Shown here piece by piece: positions 36,862 through 45,178 of a DNA stretch of 64,000 nucleotides. Below the pieces are notes generated by a model that made no database searches, was not told the DNA's origin, and saw only the letters and a program-made list of their open reading frames with translations. The position numbers and the translations under genes are program-made. Origin of the DNA: Collinsella aerofaciens (lineage in GTDB: Bacteria > Actinomycetota > Coriobacteriia > Coriobacteriales > Coriobacteriaceae); the NCBI RefSeq assembly GCF_020181355.1, contig NZ_CP084004.1:558001-622000 (forward strand). The letters run 5' to 3'. The first letter of the stretch is position 1. Every line of letters starts with the position of its first letter.

Positions 36862-38460
36862 TTAGTTCTCCTCTGATCCAGAAACATCCGAATGGTGCTT
36901 GGCCATGAACTGCTGCTTGAAGTCGCCGATGACGCGCAAGAGCTCAGCCTTGGTGTCATCATCGATCTTCTTGGCGCGAACCTTGTCGAGCAGCGAACCA
37001 AAGCCATTGTCCATGTACTCGATGAGCTCGGCACGGAAAGGCAGCACGTCGGCGATCTCCAGGTCATCCAGGAAGCCCTCGTTGCCAGCGAACAGCGTAA
37101 CGATCTGCTCGCCAACCTCAAACGGCTTGTAACGCGGCTGCTTCAGGAGCTCGGTCATGCGAGCACCGTGGGTCAGCTGCTTCTGAGTAGCCTCGTCGAG
37201 ATCGGAGCCGAACTGCGTAAAGCCAGCGAGCTCCTGATAGGAAGCGAGGTCCAGACGGAGGTTGCCGGCGACCTGCTTCATGGCCTTGGTCTGCGCATCG
37301 CCACCGACGCGGGACACGGAGATACCCACGTCGACTGCCGGGCGCTGACCCTGGAAGAAGAGCTCGGACTGCAGGTAGATCTGACCATCGGTAATGGAAA
37401 TGACGTTGGTCGGAATGTAGGCCGAGACGTCGCCGTCCTGGGTCTCGATGATCGGCAGTGCCGTCATGGAGCCGTAACCGTTCTTCTTGGACATCTTGAC
37501 GGCACGCTCGAGCAGACGAGAGTGCAGGTAGAAGATGTCGCCAGGATAGGCCTCGCGTCCGGGCGGACGATGCAGCGTCAGCGACATCTGACGGTAGGCC
37601 ACAGCCTGCTTGGACAGGTCATCGTAGATGACGAGCACGTGGCCGCCGGGGTTGGTCTCGCTGGCGGGCTTGCCGTCCTCGCCGTTGTACATAAAGAACT
37701 CGCCGATAGCGGCACCGGCCATAGGCGCGATGTACTGCATAGGGGCGGAATCGGCAGCGGTGGCCGAAACGATGATGGTGTAGTCGAGCGCACCGTGCTG
37801 AGCGAGGGTCTCGCGGATGTTGGCAACCGTGGAGGCCTTCTGGCCGATGGCGACATAGATGCAGACCATGCCCTTGCCGCGCTGGTTGAGGATAGCGTCG
37901 ATGGCGATGGCGGTCTTACCGGTCTTACGGTCACCGATGATGAGCTCACGCTGACCGCGGCCAATAGGCACCATGGAGTCGATAGCGAGCAGACCGGTCT
38001 GAACCGGCTCGCACACCGGGGTACGATCGATGACGCCGGGAGCCTTGAACTCGATGGGGCGACGGTGCGTAGCGACGATGTCGCCCAGGCCGTCGATGGG
38101 CTGGCCGAGCGGATTGACGACGCGGCCGAGCATGGCACGGCTCACGGGGATATCCATAACGCGGCCAGTGGTGCGGCACTCGTCGCCTTCCTTGATGGAG
38201 TCGACGGCACCGAACAGAACGGCGCCGACCTCGTCACGGTCAAGGTTCTGGGCAAGGCCGAAGACGGTCTCACCGGTATCGGAGCTCTTGAACTCCAGAA
38301 GCTCGCCTGCCATGGCGCTCTTGAGGCCGGAGACGCGCGCGATGCCGTCGCCTACCTCGTCGACCGTTGAAACCTCATGCGTATCGACCGTCGCGGAGAG
38401 GCTCGTGAGCTGCTCCTGCAGTTTCTTGGCGATATCCTGGGCATTGAGGGTTTCGGACAT
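36862..38460 (-). CDS. atpA: ATP synthase alpha subunit
   Basis: A 532-residue non-catalytic nucleotide-binding subunit of F1. The P-loop GDRKTGKT is at about residue 170, followed by the typical [15 protein letters not shown] and the visiting-arginine region [13 protein letters not shown]. The start overlaps the atpH stop as TAATG with GGAGGTGAAG upstream. Slightly longer than the common 500-515, with a charged C-terminal tail. Confidence 0.98.
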   Translation of the reverse strand: MSETLNAQDIAKKLQEQLTSLSATVDTHEVSTVDEVGDGIARVSGLKSAMAGELLEFKSSDTGETVFGLAQNLDRDEVGAVLFGAVDSIKEGDECRTTGRVMDIPVSRAMLGRVVNPLGQPIDGLGDIVATHRRPIEFKAPGVIDRTPVCEPVQTGLLAIDSMVPIGRGQRELIIGDRKTGKTAIAIDAILNQRGKGMVCIYVAIGQKASTVANIRETLAQHGALDYTIIVSATAADSAPMQYIAPMAGAAIGEFFMYNGEDGKPASETNPGGHVLVIYDDLSKQAVAYRQMSLTLHRPPGREAYPGDIFYLHSRLLERAVKMSKKNGYGSMTALPIIETQDGDVSAYIPTNVISITDGQIYLQSELFFQGQRPAVDVGISVSRVGGDAQTKAMKQVAGNLRLDLASYQELAGFTQFGSDLDEATQKQLTHGARMTELLKQPRYKPFEVGEQIVTLFAGNEGFLDDLEIADVLPFRAELIEYMDNGFGSLLDKVRAKKIDDDTKAELLRVIGDFKQQFMAKHHSDVSGSEEN

Positions 38461-38936
38461 TAGGCTTCACCTCCGTACGAATTAGCAGAGTTTGCGAGGG
38501 TCTCCTGCGCGATGCGCAGCTGCGTCTTGACGGAAATGTCACGACGCTCGCCGCGGGCCTCGAGCACCAGGCCGCCCACGATAGACGGGTCGACCTGCTC
38601 GATAAGGAATACCTTGCGGCCGAAGTCCTGCTCGCATTTCTTAGTGATGGTTTGACGCAGCTCGTCGTCGAGCGGGATCGCCGTGGTGACGGTCACGCCC
38701 ACTACATCCTCGTCTTCCTCGGCAACATACTTAAAGGCAGCTGCCACCTTGGGAAGAAGGTCGAGCTGGTCGCGCTTGGACATGGTGTCGAGCACGGCGA
38801 TGATCTCGGGGCTGGCAGAAGCCAAGCGCTCGATCATCTCGAGGTCCTCGAACACATGGTTCTCGGCCTTAGCGGCTTCCAGAAGGGAGCGCGCGTAGGT
38901 CTCGAGTACCTTGTCCTGATAGCGGCTAGTCGGCAT
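38460..38936 (-). CDS. atpH: ATP synthase delta subunit
   Basis: A 158-residue peripheral-stalk subunit (OSCP-like). The helical N-terminal domain begins [18 protein letters not shown], and the C-terminal part has the conserved [26 protein letters not shown]. Its start overlaps the end of atpF by 11 bases. Shorter than the usual 175-180 but complete in both conserved parts. Confidence 0.95.
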   Translation of the reverse strand: MPTSRYQDKVLETYARSLLEAAKAENHVFEDLEMIERLASASPEIIAVLDTMSKRDQLDLLPKVAAAFKYVAEEDEDVVGVTVTTAIPLDDELRQTITKKCEQDFGRKVFLIEQVDPSIVGGLVLEARGERRDISVKTQLRIAQETLANSANSYGGEA

Positions 38937-39528
38937 TCAGGCTACCTGCTTCCTGGATGTAGCGCTCGATGAGCTTCTTCTGCTCGGCATCGTCCTCGAG
39001 TGCCTCGCCCACGATCTTGGTGGCGACGGCAACGGACAGGTCGGCGATGGAGCTCGCGGCACCGGCGTAGATGGACTTGCGCTCGTCCTCGACGGTCGTA
39101 TGGGCCTTGGCGATGATCTCCTCAGCCTCCTTGTGAGCAGCCTCGATGATACGGGCGCGCTCGGACTCGGCGTCCTTACGGGCCTCGAGAACGATGTCGG
39201 CAGCCTGACGACGGGCGTCGGTGACGATCGAGTCGGACTCAGCGCGCTTGGCGATAGCCTCCTGCTTGGTCTTCTCGGCCTCGTCGAGGCTCTCCTCGAT
39301 CTTCTTGCCGCGCTCCTCCATGGTTTTCATGATGCCCGGCAGGGCAACCTTGGCCAGCACGATCCAGATGATCAGGAAGGCAATAAGCGCCGGGATGAAC
39401 TCCGCCATCTTAGGGATGAGGATGTCCGCACCGGCGGCGCCGTCCTCGGCGAACGCGGAAACCGGCATGAGCAGCGCGGCCGCGGACGCGGAGAGTGCGA
39501 TCGCGCTCTTCTGGGATGAAAGATTCAT
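38926..39528 (-). CDS. atpF: ATP synthase b subunit
   Basis: A 200-residue peripheral-stalk subunit. The membrane helix is at about residues 43-62 (FIPALIAFLIIWIVLAKVALPGI), followed by a long charged coiled coil to residue 190. Unusually, about 28 residues precede the membrane helix and look like a signal peptide: a basic start, an Ala-rich hydrophobic stretch and AFAED as a possible cleavage site. The ATG has GGAGCG upstream, so the extension seems real. It lies 15 bases after atpE. Confidence 0.95.
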   Translation of the reverse strand: MNLSSQKSAIALSASAAALLMPVSAFAEDGAAGADILIPKMAEFIPALIAFLIIWIVLAKVALPGIMKTMEERGKKIEESLDEAEKTKQEAIAKRAESDSIVTDARRQAADIVLEARKDAESERARIIEAAHKEAEEIIAKAHTTVEDERKSIYAGAASSIADLSVAVATKIVGEALEDDAEQKKLIERYIQEAGSLNAD

Positions 39529-39543
39529 ACTTGACGCTCCGTG

Positions 39544-39738
39544 CTATTTAACGATCAGCGCGACAACGAAGCCGATCAGAGCCAGAGCCTCGCCGAAGGC
39601 GGAGCCCATGATGAAGACGGTGAACACGCGGCCCTGGACCTCAGGCTGACGGGCCATAGCACCCGTAGCACCCAGAGCAGACAGGCCGATAGCAAGACCA
39701 GCGCCGATAACACCGAGACCGTAACCGATAACTCCCAC
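39544..39738 (-). CDS. atpE: ATP synthase c subunit
   Basis: A 64-residue proteolipid of the rotor ring. Two helices are joined by the polar loop ARQPEV; the ion-binding Glu is in AFGEALALIGF. The residue after this Glu is Ala, not Ser or Thr, and no Gln is seen at the matching place in helix 1. That argues for protons rather than sodium as coupling ion (inference). The start is GTG with GGAGGAATC upstream. A short chain but normal for this subunit. Gap to atpB is 124 bases. Confidence 0.95.
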   Translation of the reverse strand: MGVIGYGLGVIGAGLAIGLSALGATGAMARQPEVQGRVFTVFIMGSAFGEALALIGFVVALIVK

Positions 39739-39862
39739 GATTCCTCCTTTGTCGTGCGTGTCTTATTTCACGCAGGATAACCTTTTTATAACTGCCGGGC
39801 TCCATGGGTACGGGCACCGGCGGTTTAACGAATTGCCTTACCTTTAAGGCGCGAACGGAAGA

Positions 39863-40666
39863 CTACTCCTCCTCCGCGACCTCCTCTGCCTCGGAGACAT
39901 ACACGGCGGTAAGGACCGTGAAGACGTAAGCCTGGATGGCGCCGACCACAAGCTCGATCGCATAGATCAGGATGAGAATGGCAAGCCAGGCCAGCGAAGG
40001 CAGGGCGCCGACGGCGTGGGCCGCGGAAACTTGCTGAAGCAGCGGCTGCATGAACATGCTCGCCATGATGGCGAACGAGCCCATGACCACGTGTCCTGCG
40101 AACATGTTGCAGAACAGACGGACGGCGAGCGTGATGAGGCGCAGGAAGGTCGAGAAAAGCTCAACGACCCACACGAGCACGTTCATCGGGAAGCTCACGC
40201 CCTGCGGGGCGAGGCTCTTGATGTAGCCGATCACGCCGTGAGCCTTGCATCCGTAGTAGATGAAGTACACGAAGGCGAAGATGGCGAGCGCGGCAGTGGA
40301 GCCGATTGCGCCGGTGCCGGGCTTCATTCCCGGGATCAGGCCGATCATGTTGTTGATCAGGATGAACAGGAAAAGCGAGCACAGGAACGGGAAGTGCTTC
40401 TTCCAGTTCTCACCCACGACGCCCTTGCCGATGTCGTTCTCGACGTACTCGATGATGTACTCGAAACCGTTGACGAAGAAGCCCTTGGGAACCAAAGTCT
40501 GCTTCTTCTTGAACACGGCCAGGACGATCAGGAGCACGATCGTGGAGACGATCAGCCAAAACGAGTACTGCGTGATGCCGCAGCTCAGATCGCCCACGAC
40601 AGGGGTGGAGCTGAACTCGCTGACCAGATGATTAATCTCATCAGGCAGCTTTTCAAAAATTTCCAC
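39863..40666 (-). CDS. atpB: ATP synthase a subunit
   Basis: A 267-residue stator channel of FO with about five membrane helices. The conserved arginine helix is visible in FLRLITLAVRLFCNMFAGHV, and the C-terminal helix has YAIELVVGAIQAYVFTVL. The GTG at 40666 is preceded by AAAGG. It ends in an acidic tail. It follows the atpI-like gene by 3 bases. Confidence 0.96.
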   Translation of the reverse strand: MEIFEKLPDEINHLVSEFSSTPVVGDLSCGITQYSFWLIVSTIVLLIVLAVFKKKQTLVPKGFFVNGFEYIIEYVENDIGKGVVGENWKKHFPFLCSLFLFILINNMIGLIPGMKPGTGAIGSTAALAIFAFVYFIYYGCKAHGVIGYIKSLAPQGVSFPMNVLVWVVELFSTFLRLITLAVRLFCNMFAGHVVMGSFAIMASMFMQPLLQQVSAAHAVGALPSLAWLAILILIYAIELVVGAIQAYVFTVLTAVYVSEAEEVAEEE

Positions 40667-40669
40667 GAC

Positions 40670-40981
40670 TTACCTTTCGACCTCATGAGGATCTCGCAGC
40701 GCCTTGGCGACGCGAACCGCGCAGGCGGCCATAAAGGCCACGAAGCCGATCGCCTCGCCCAGGAGGAACATGCGAAATGCCTCTCCGAACAACACAAACA
40801 CAACCAAGGTAAAGACGAGCAGGGCGACTGCCGAGACCGCGAGACTCACCATACCCTTGAGCATGTCCGCATTCTGTTTATCGTCAAGAACCGGCTTGAG
40901 CGTAAAGACAAAGGGAAGGAAGGCAATTGCGCCCGCGATGGCGCCTGCAACGATAGCGAGCAGATCGGCTATCTGAAACAC
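40670..40981 (-). CDS. atpI: AtpI-like membrane protein
   Basis: About 103 residues with four hydrophobic segments, the first gene of the ATP synthase operon. AtpI-type proteins help assemble the c ring or serve Mg2+ uptake; sequence identity among them is low, so position is the main evidence. The start is GTG 40981 with GAGG 7 bases upstream; GTG 40993 is an alternative. A longer frame to 41056 is rejected because its TTG start lies between the probable -35 and -10 elements of the operon promoter. Confidence 0.75.
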   Translation of the reverse strand: MFQIADLLAIVAGAIAGAIAFLPFVFTLKPVLDDKQNADMLKGMVSLAVSAVALLVFTLVVFVLFGEAFRMFLLGEAIGFVAFMAACAVRVAKALRDPHEVER

Positions 40982-41042
40982 TGGCGTCCTCACTTTCCTT
41001 TTTAACGCCTCACAGGACAGTTCCCGCCAAACATTGGTGACT

Positions 41043-41070
41043 ATTGTACGAGCCAATCGCTAAAGTACAA
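41043..41070 (-). promoter_or_regulatory. Promoter of the ATP synthase operon
   Basis: On the minus strand TTGTAC (-35, 41065-41070) and TACAAT (-10, 41043-41048) are separated by 16 bases, about 60 bases before the atpI start. Confidence 0.65.
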
Positions 41071-41262
41071 CCGAAAAAGCATCGGTTAATACGCACCTGT
41101 TCGTTTTCTTAAGACCTTCTTTATGCCGCAGGTACGCTAATACGTTTTTCTCGAACCCCTCAGCGCAAAACGTCCGTTAACAAGAGCGCGCGTGGACGTC
41201 TTTTGCTCGCCCGCGCGCACCATTTCTTCGTATTTTCGACGTTAGCCGGTATGGCCCAGAGA

Positions 41263-41910
41263 TTACAGCGTGCCGTAGATGCGGTCGCCGGCGTCGCCCA
41301 GGCCGGGAACGATGTAGGCGGCCTCGTTGAGATGGTCGTCGATGGCGCACGTATAAATATGTACGTCGGGGTCCTTTTCGGTCAGTGACTTGAGGCCCTC
41401 AGGCGCGGCGACGATGCACAGCATGCGGATGTCCTTGACACCGCGCTCGCGCAGGTAGCTGATGGCCATCTCGGCCGAACCGCCCGTGGCGAGCATGGGG
41501 TCGACGACCAGGCAGATGCGCTGGTCGATATCCTTGGGCATCTTGCAGTAATACTCGTGCGGCTCGTGGGTGACCTCGTCGCGCTCCATGCCGATGTGGC
41601 CCACGCGAGCGGAGGGCACCAGGTCGAGGATGCCGTCGACCATGCCAAGGCCCGCACGCAGGATGGGCACGATGGCGAGTTTCTTGCCGGCGAGCTGTTT
41701 GAACGTGGCAGTAGTGATGGGGGTCTCGACTTCGACGTCTTCCATGGGCAGGTCGCGCATGGCCTCGTAGCCGTCAAAAAGTGCGAGTTCGCGCACGAGC
41801 TGGCGGAACTGGTTGGTGCCGGTGTTTTTGTCGCGCAGAATCGACAGCTTGTGCTGGACGAGCGGGTGATCGACAAGCGTCACACGGGACGTATCGTAGG
41901 TGACGGTCAT
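41263..41910 (-). CDS. upp: Uracil phosphoribosyltransferase
   Basis: A 215-residue salvage enzyme that makes UMP from uracil and PRPP. The PRPP-binding loop [15 protein letters not shown] is at about residue 136, and the C-terminal uracil-binding segment has [16 protein letters not shown]. The start at 41910 follows AAAGGGGC. Normal length (about 209). The place between sua5/glpK and the atp operon fits the conserved upp-atp order of Gram-positives. Confidence 0.97.
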   Translation of the reverse strand: MTVTYDTSRVTLVDHPLVQHKLSILRDKNTGTNQFRQLVRELALFDGYEAMRDLPMEDVEVETPITTATFKQLAGKKLAIVPILRAGLGMVDGILDLVPSARVGHIGMERDEVTHEPHEYYCKMPKDIDQRICLVVDPMLATGGSAEMAISYLRERGVKDIRMLCIVAAPEGLKSLTEKDPDVHIYTCAIDDHLNEAAYIVPGLGDAGDRIYGTL

Positions 41911-42033
41911 GGGTTGATTGCCCCTTTCGTTGCGGCCGGAAGATGGCCTTGCTGACAAGGCGCATGGCGATGTTGTTGCCGCGCGCCGTGCATAAGTTTA
42001 ACGGTTTGTTGTATCGAGCAGCTCGTCGCAACC

Positions 42034-43575
42034 CTACTGAGCGGTGTTGAGCGAACGCTTGACGGCATCACGCCAACCAGCGAGATTGCTCTCACGGCGC
42101 TCGGCGGACATATGGGGAAGGAAGGTCTTAACGATCTGAGCGTTTTGCTCCAGCTCCTCCAGGTCCTCCCAATAGCCGACGGCAAGGCCCGCCAAGTACG
42201 CGGCACCGATCGCCGTGGTCTCCACCGTCTCGCACTGCAGCACGGGGATATCCAGCAGATCGGCCTGGAATTGCATGATGAACTCGTTGCGCGAGGCACC
42301 GCCATCGACGGACAGGCGCTCAATCGAAAGTCCCACGTCCTGCTCCATGGCGCGTAGCACGTCATAACTCTGGTAGGCCATGGACTCGCAGGCCGCACGC
42401 ACAATGGTCGCGCGACTCGAGGCGCCGGTCAGGCCGCACACGATACCGCGAGCATGCGGGTCCCACCAGGGAGCGCCCAGACCCGCAAAGGCGGGAACGA
42501 AGTAGCAGCCCTCATTGTCGTTGATCGAAGCGGCGAGTTGCGCGGACTCGCTCACACTCGAGATGATGCCCATGTTGTTGCGCAGCCAGTTCATGGTGGA
42601 ACCGGCAGCAAAGATGGAGCCCTCGAGTGCATAGCTGATCTTGCCGTCCGCGGCGATACCGATCGTGGAGACCAGACCGTTCTTGGATTCGACGACCTCG
42701 TCGCCGGTGTTCATGAGCATAAAGCAACCCGTGCCATAGGTGTTTTTGGTCTGGCCGGGATGGAAGCAGCAGTGGCCGAACAGCGACGCCTGCTGGTCGC
42801 CCGCCACGCCCATGATGGGCGGCATGTTGGTCATGATGTCGCTCGCGACGCGGCCGTAGTCGCCCGAGCTCCAACGAACCTCGGGCATCATGGAACGTGG
42901 AACGTCAAAGAGCGCCAGCAGGTCGTCGTCCCAATCGAGCGTATGGATATTAAAGAGTGCCGTGCGGCTGGCATTGGTGTAGTCGGTGGCAAAGACCTGA
43001 CTGCCGGTGAGGTTGTAGATGAGCCAGGTGTCGATGGTGCCGAACATGAGGTCGCCCGCCGCCGCGCTCTCACGCGCACCGTCGACGTTGTCGAGGATCC
43101 ACTGCACCTTGGAAGCCGAAAAATACGGATCGAGCGTGAGTCCTGTGCGGGAGCGCACCAGCTCTTCTGCGCCCTGCTCGACCAGCTCGTCGATCAGAGG
43201 TGCGGTGCGACGGCATTGCCACACGATGGCGTTATAGATGGGTTGGCCGCTTATGCGGTCCCACACCACCGTGGTCTCGCGCTGGTTGGAGATACCGATG
43301 GCGGCAATGCGGTCAGAATGGATGCCGCTCTTAAACTGAACCTCCATCATCACGCCGATCTGGCTGGCAAGCACCTCCGTGGGATCCTGCTCCACCCAGC
43401 CGGGGCGCGGGAAGCTGGTTTTGACGCTACGACGCGCCTGGGCGACGATGCAGCCGTACTCGTCGACGATGGTCGCGAGTACCGAGGTAGTGCCGCAGTC
43501 GAGCGCCATGATGTAGGAACCGCCAAAGCTAAACGGGGCGTCTTCCATACCCAGGCTACCTAGATTCAACGACAT
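42034..43575 (-). CDS. glpK: Glycerol kinase
   Basis: A 513-residue FGGY-family kinase that phosphorylates glycerol at O-3. Motifs are MALDCGTTSVLATIVDE with the ATP-binding loop, ISNQRETTVVWD, YGTGCFMLMNTG, and the C-terminal signature GGASRNEFIMQFQADLL. About 22 extra residues precede the normal N-terminus; the ATG at 43575 with AAAGG upstream supports them, but an internal start (ATG for MALDC) is possible. No glpF or glpD is next to it. It follows sua5 by 13 bases, probably in one transcript. Confidence 0.95.
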   Translation of the reverse strand: MSLNLGSLGMEDAPFSFGGSYIMALDCGTTSVLATIVDEYGCIVAQARRSVKTSFPRPGWVEQDPTEVLASQIGVMMEVQFKSGIHSDRIAAIGISNQRETTVVWDRISGQPIYNAIVWQCRRTAPLIDELVEQGAEELVRSRTGLTLDPYFSASKVQWILDNVDGARESAAAGDLMFGTIDTWLIYNLTGSQVFATDYTNASRTALFNIHTLDWDDDLLALFDVPRSMMPEVRWSSGDYGRVASDIMTNMPPIMGVAGDQQASLFGHCCFHPGQTKNTYGTGCFMLMNTGDEVVESKNGLVSTIGIAADGKISYALEGSIFAAGSTMNWLRNNMGIISSVSESAQLAASINDNEGCYFVPAFAGLGAPWWDPHARGIVCGLTGASSRATIVRAACESMAYQSYDVLRAMEQDVGLSIERLSVDGGASRNEFIMQFQADLLDIPVLQCETVETTAIGAAYLAGLAVGYWEDLEELEQNAQIVKTFLPHMSAERRESNLAGWRDAVKRSLNTAQ

Positions 43576-43588
43576 CGCTTAAACCTTT

Positions 43589-44332
43589 CTATTGCATCGG
43601 GTCGGACAGGACCCGTTCGATCTCTGATGCGGGAAGCGCGCCTTGGCGCAGGATCTGGAGCTCGCCGTGCTGAAACGACACGATGGTTGAGGCATCGCGA
43701 CACGGGGTCTCACCGGCGTCGACGGCCACATCGACCCCCTCCAGGATGCGCTCCTCCACCGTGGCAAAACTTGCCGGCGCGGGCGCTCCATGCGTGTTGG
43801 CGCTGGTGCAGGCAAGAGGGCTGCCGCAGGCGCGGATGAGCGCTTGCACCACGGGCGAGGCCGAAGCGCGAAGTGCCACCGTGTCGTCGGCGGCACGCAT
43901 AAAGGTCGGCACGCAGGGGGCAGCCTTAACCACGATAGTCAGGGCACCCGGCCAGCATCGTCGGGCGAGCATGCGGGCCTCATGAGGGATATCCACGCCA
44001 TAGCGGTCGAGCGCCTCGGCATCATCGACCAGCCAGGCAACCGTTTGGGTGAGCTCGCGCTGCTTGAGGGTAAAGATACGACGATAGCCGGTACCGAGTG
44101 CGGGGACCGCGGCGCCGTTGACGGTGGCCTGCGGATCGCGCGGCCACGGCAGAGGTTCACTTGTATCTTGTGGAACGGCATCCGAGAAGGCGTTGACTGC
44201 CACGGCGACACCGTAGACCGTCTCGGTTGGAATAAGCGCCAGGCCACCGCGACCGAGTAGCTCGGCCGTGCGCTCGACTGCAAGCCGATGCGGCTCGCGC
44301 GCTCCCTCGTATACCCGATAGACCGTCTGCAT
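43589..44332 (-). CDS. tsaC: Threonylcarbamoyl-AMP synthase (Sua5/YrdC/TsaC family)
   Basis: A 247-residue enzyme that makes threonylcarbamoyl-AMP from threonine, bicarbonate and ATP, the substrate for t6A. ALIPTETVYGVAVAVN, RCWPGALTIVVKA, DTVALRAS and CTSANTHGAPAP are the YrdC hallmarks. Between the N-terminal motif and the IFTLKQR segment about 30 residues are inserted (about 48-80), where the family usually has 'GLDADARNPAAVRRIFxIK'. There is no separate Sua5 C-terminal domain. It completes the t6A pathway with tsaE and tsaB-rimI-tsaD elsewhere in the window. Confidence 0.9.
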   Translation of the reverse strand: MQTVYRVYEGAREPHRLAVERTAELLGRGGLALIPTETVYGVAVAVNAFSDAVPQDTSEPLPWPRDPQATVNGAAVPALGTGYRRIFTLKQRELTQTVAWLVDDAEALDRYGVDIPHEARMLARRCWPGALTIVVKAAPCVPTFMRAADDTVALRASASPVVQALIRACGSPLACTSANTHGAPAPASFATVEERILEGVDVAVDAGETPCRDASTIVSFQHGELQILRQGALPASEIERVLSDPMQ

Positions 44333-44466
44333 GTGTATGCCAGCCCCTTACGCCCTGGTGCAAGTTTGTTTACTGTGGGGCATTCTCGCACGAAACGTTC
44401 AATCTATTTGCCCAGAGCGCATGTTGGTTTGGTGAGCGGCTCTAGTAGTCGGTGAAAGTGAGGGGG

Positions 44467-44910
44467 TTATTGGACTGCGACGAACTGCTTTGGCCTGCCG
44501 GCGTGACGTTCTTGGGCGGCGTAGCGCTCGATGCTGTCTATCGTTATCATCCGACGGCCGTCGACAAGTTCAACATCGAGCTTTCCGGCTTTGACCAGCG
44601 CGGTAATCCGCGGAGCGGAGACTTTGAGGTCCAGCGCTGCGTCTTTAAATGTTCGGCACGCCGCTTCCCGAGCGTCCTCGTGGTCGATTTCGACTGAAAG
44701 GGCCACGACCTCGGCCGAGCGTTCGTACCCTGCCGGAGTCAAACCGTTGTTGAGGTCGTCGGCCAAAAACGCCATCAGTGCCTCGGTGGCATGGGCAATC
44801 GCTTCTTCGCGCGTATCGCCATCGGCAAAGGCGCCGGGAATCTGCGGGAAACTGGCGCAGTAACCGTCGTCTTCTTTTATGAGAACGCAGTCATAGGTAA
44901 ATCGCTGCCT
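44467..44910 (-). CDS. hicB: HicB-type antitoxin with C-terminal DNA-binding-like domain
   Basis: A 147-residue partner of HicA. Residues 1-65 are the HicB RNase-H-like fold (FTYDCVLIKEDDGYCASFPQIPGAFADGDTREEA). About 95-140 look like a helix-turn-helix of the MerR/excisionase sort (LKVSAPRITALVKAGKLDVELVDGRR), not the more common ribbon-helix-helix or Xre domain. The ATG at 44910 has TTGGAGGC upstream and lies 14 bases after the hicA stop. It probably binds the palindrome over the promoter at 45135-45156 and represses the pair. Confidence 0.85.
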   Translation of the reverse strand, partial: RQRFTYDCVLIKEDDGYCASFPQIPGAFADGDTREEAIAHATEALMAFLADDLNNGLTPAGYERSAEVVALSVEIDHEDAREAACRTFKDAALDLKVSAPRITALVKAGKLDVELVDGRRMITIDSIERYAAQERHAGRPKQFVAVQ

Positions 44911-44924
44911 CATTTTGCCTCCAA

Positions 44925-45110
44925 CTACCATCCAGCTTGGCGACGAATACTTGCCCACGTGCCCTTCTTTGGTCGATCACCACCAGAGCCGTTCACGGTG
45001 ACAACACGGTCACCAGAAACATACTTAGCATGACTACCGACCTGCGCGACCTTCACGAATCCATCGTGCTTGAGTAGGGCAATGATTTCCCGAAAGGTAG
45101 GAGGTTGCAT
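44925..45110 (-). CDS. hicA: HicA-type mRNA interferase toxin
   Basis: A 61-residue dsRBD-fold toxin that cleaves mRNA. The catalytic His lies in QVGSHAKYV (about residue 27), and the C-terminal GDRPKKGTWASIRRQAG fits the family's 'P.GTL..IlrqaG'. AAAGAGG precedes the ATG. Toxin-first order is usual for hicAB. The pair interrupts the prfA-prmC-sua5 neighbourhood. Confidence 0.9.
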   Translation of the reverse strand: MQPPTFREIIALLKHDGFVKVAQVGSHAKYVSGDRVVTVNGSGGDRPKKGTWASIRRQAGW

Positions 45111-45134
45111 GGGCCGACCTCTTTCAGCCGTCCT

Positions 45135-45164
45135 AATTATAAACTACTTTATAATTTTTGCTAA
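45135..45164 (-). promoter_or_regulatory. hicAB promoter with overlapping operator palindrome
   Basis: On the minus strand TTAGCA (-35, 45159-45164), a 17-base spacer, and a perfect TATAAT (-10, 45136-45141). A perfect inverted repeat with arms AATTATAAA and TTTATAATT and a 4-base centre (45135-45156) covers the -10 and spacer, as expected for autorepression by the antitoxin. Confidence 0.75.
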
Positions 45165-45178
45165 CCAGTTAATAAATA

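Noticed and set aside
36892-38370. Long plus-strand open frame over atpA
   Set aside because: Antisense shadow; translation is repetitive and lacks domain features.
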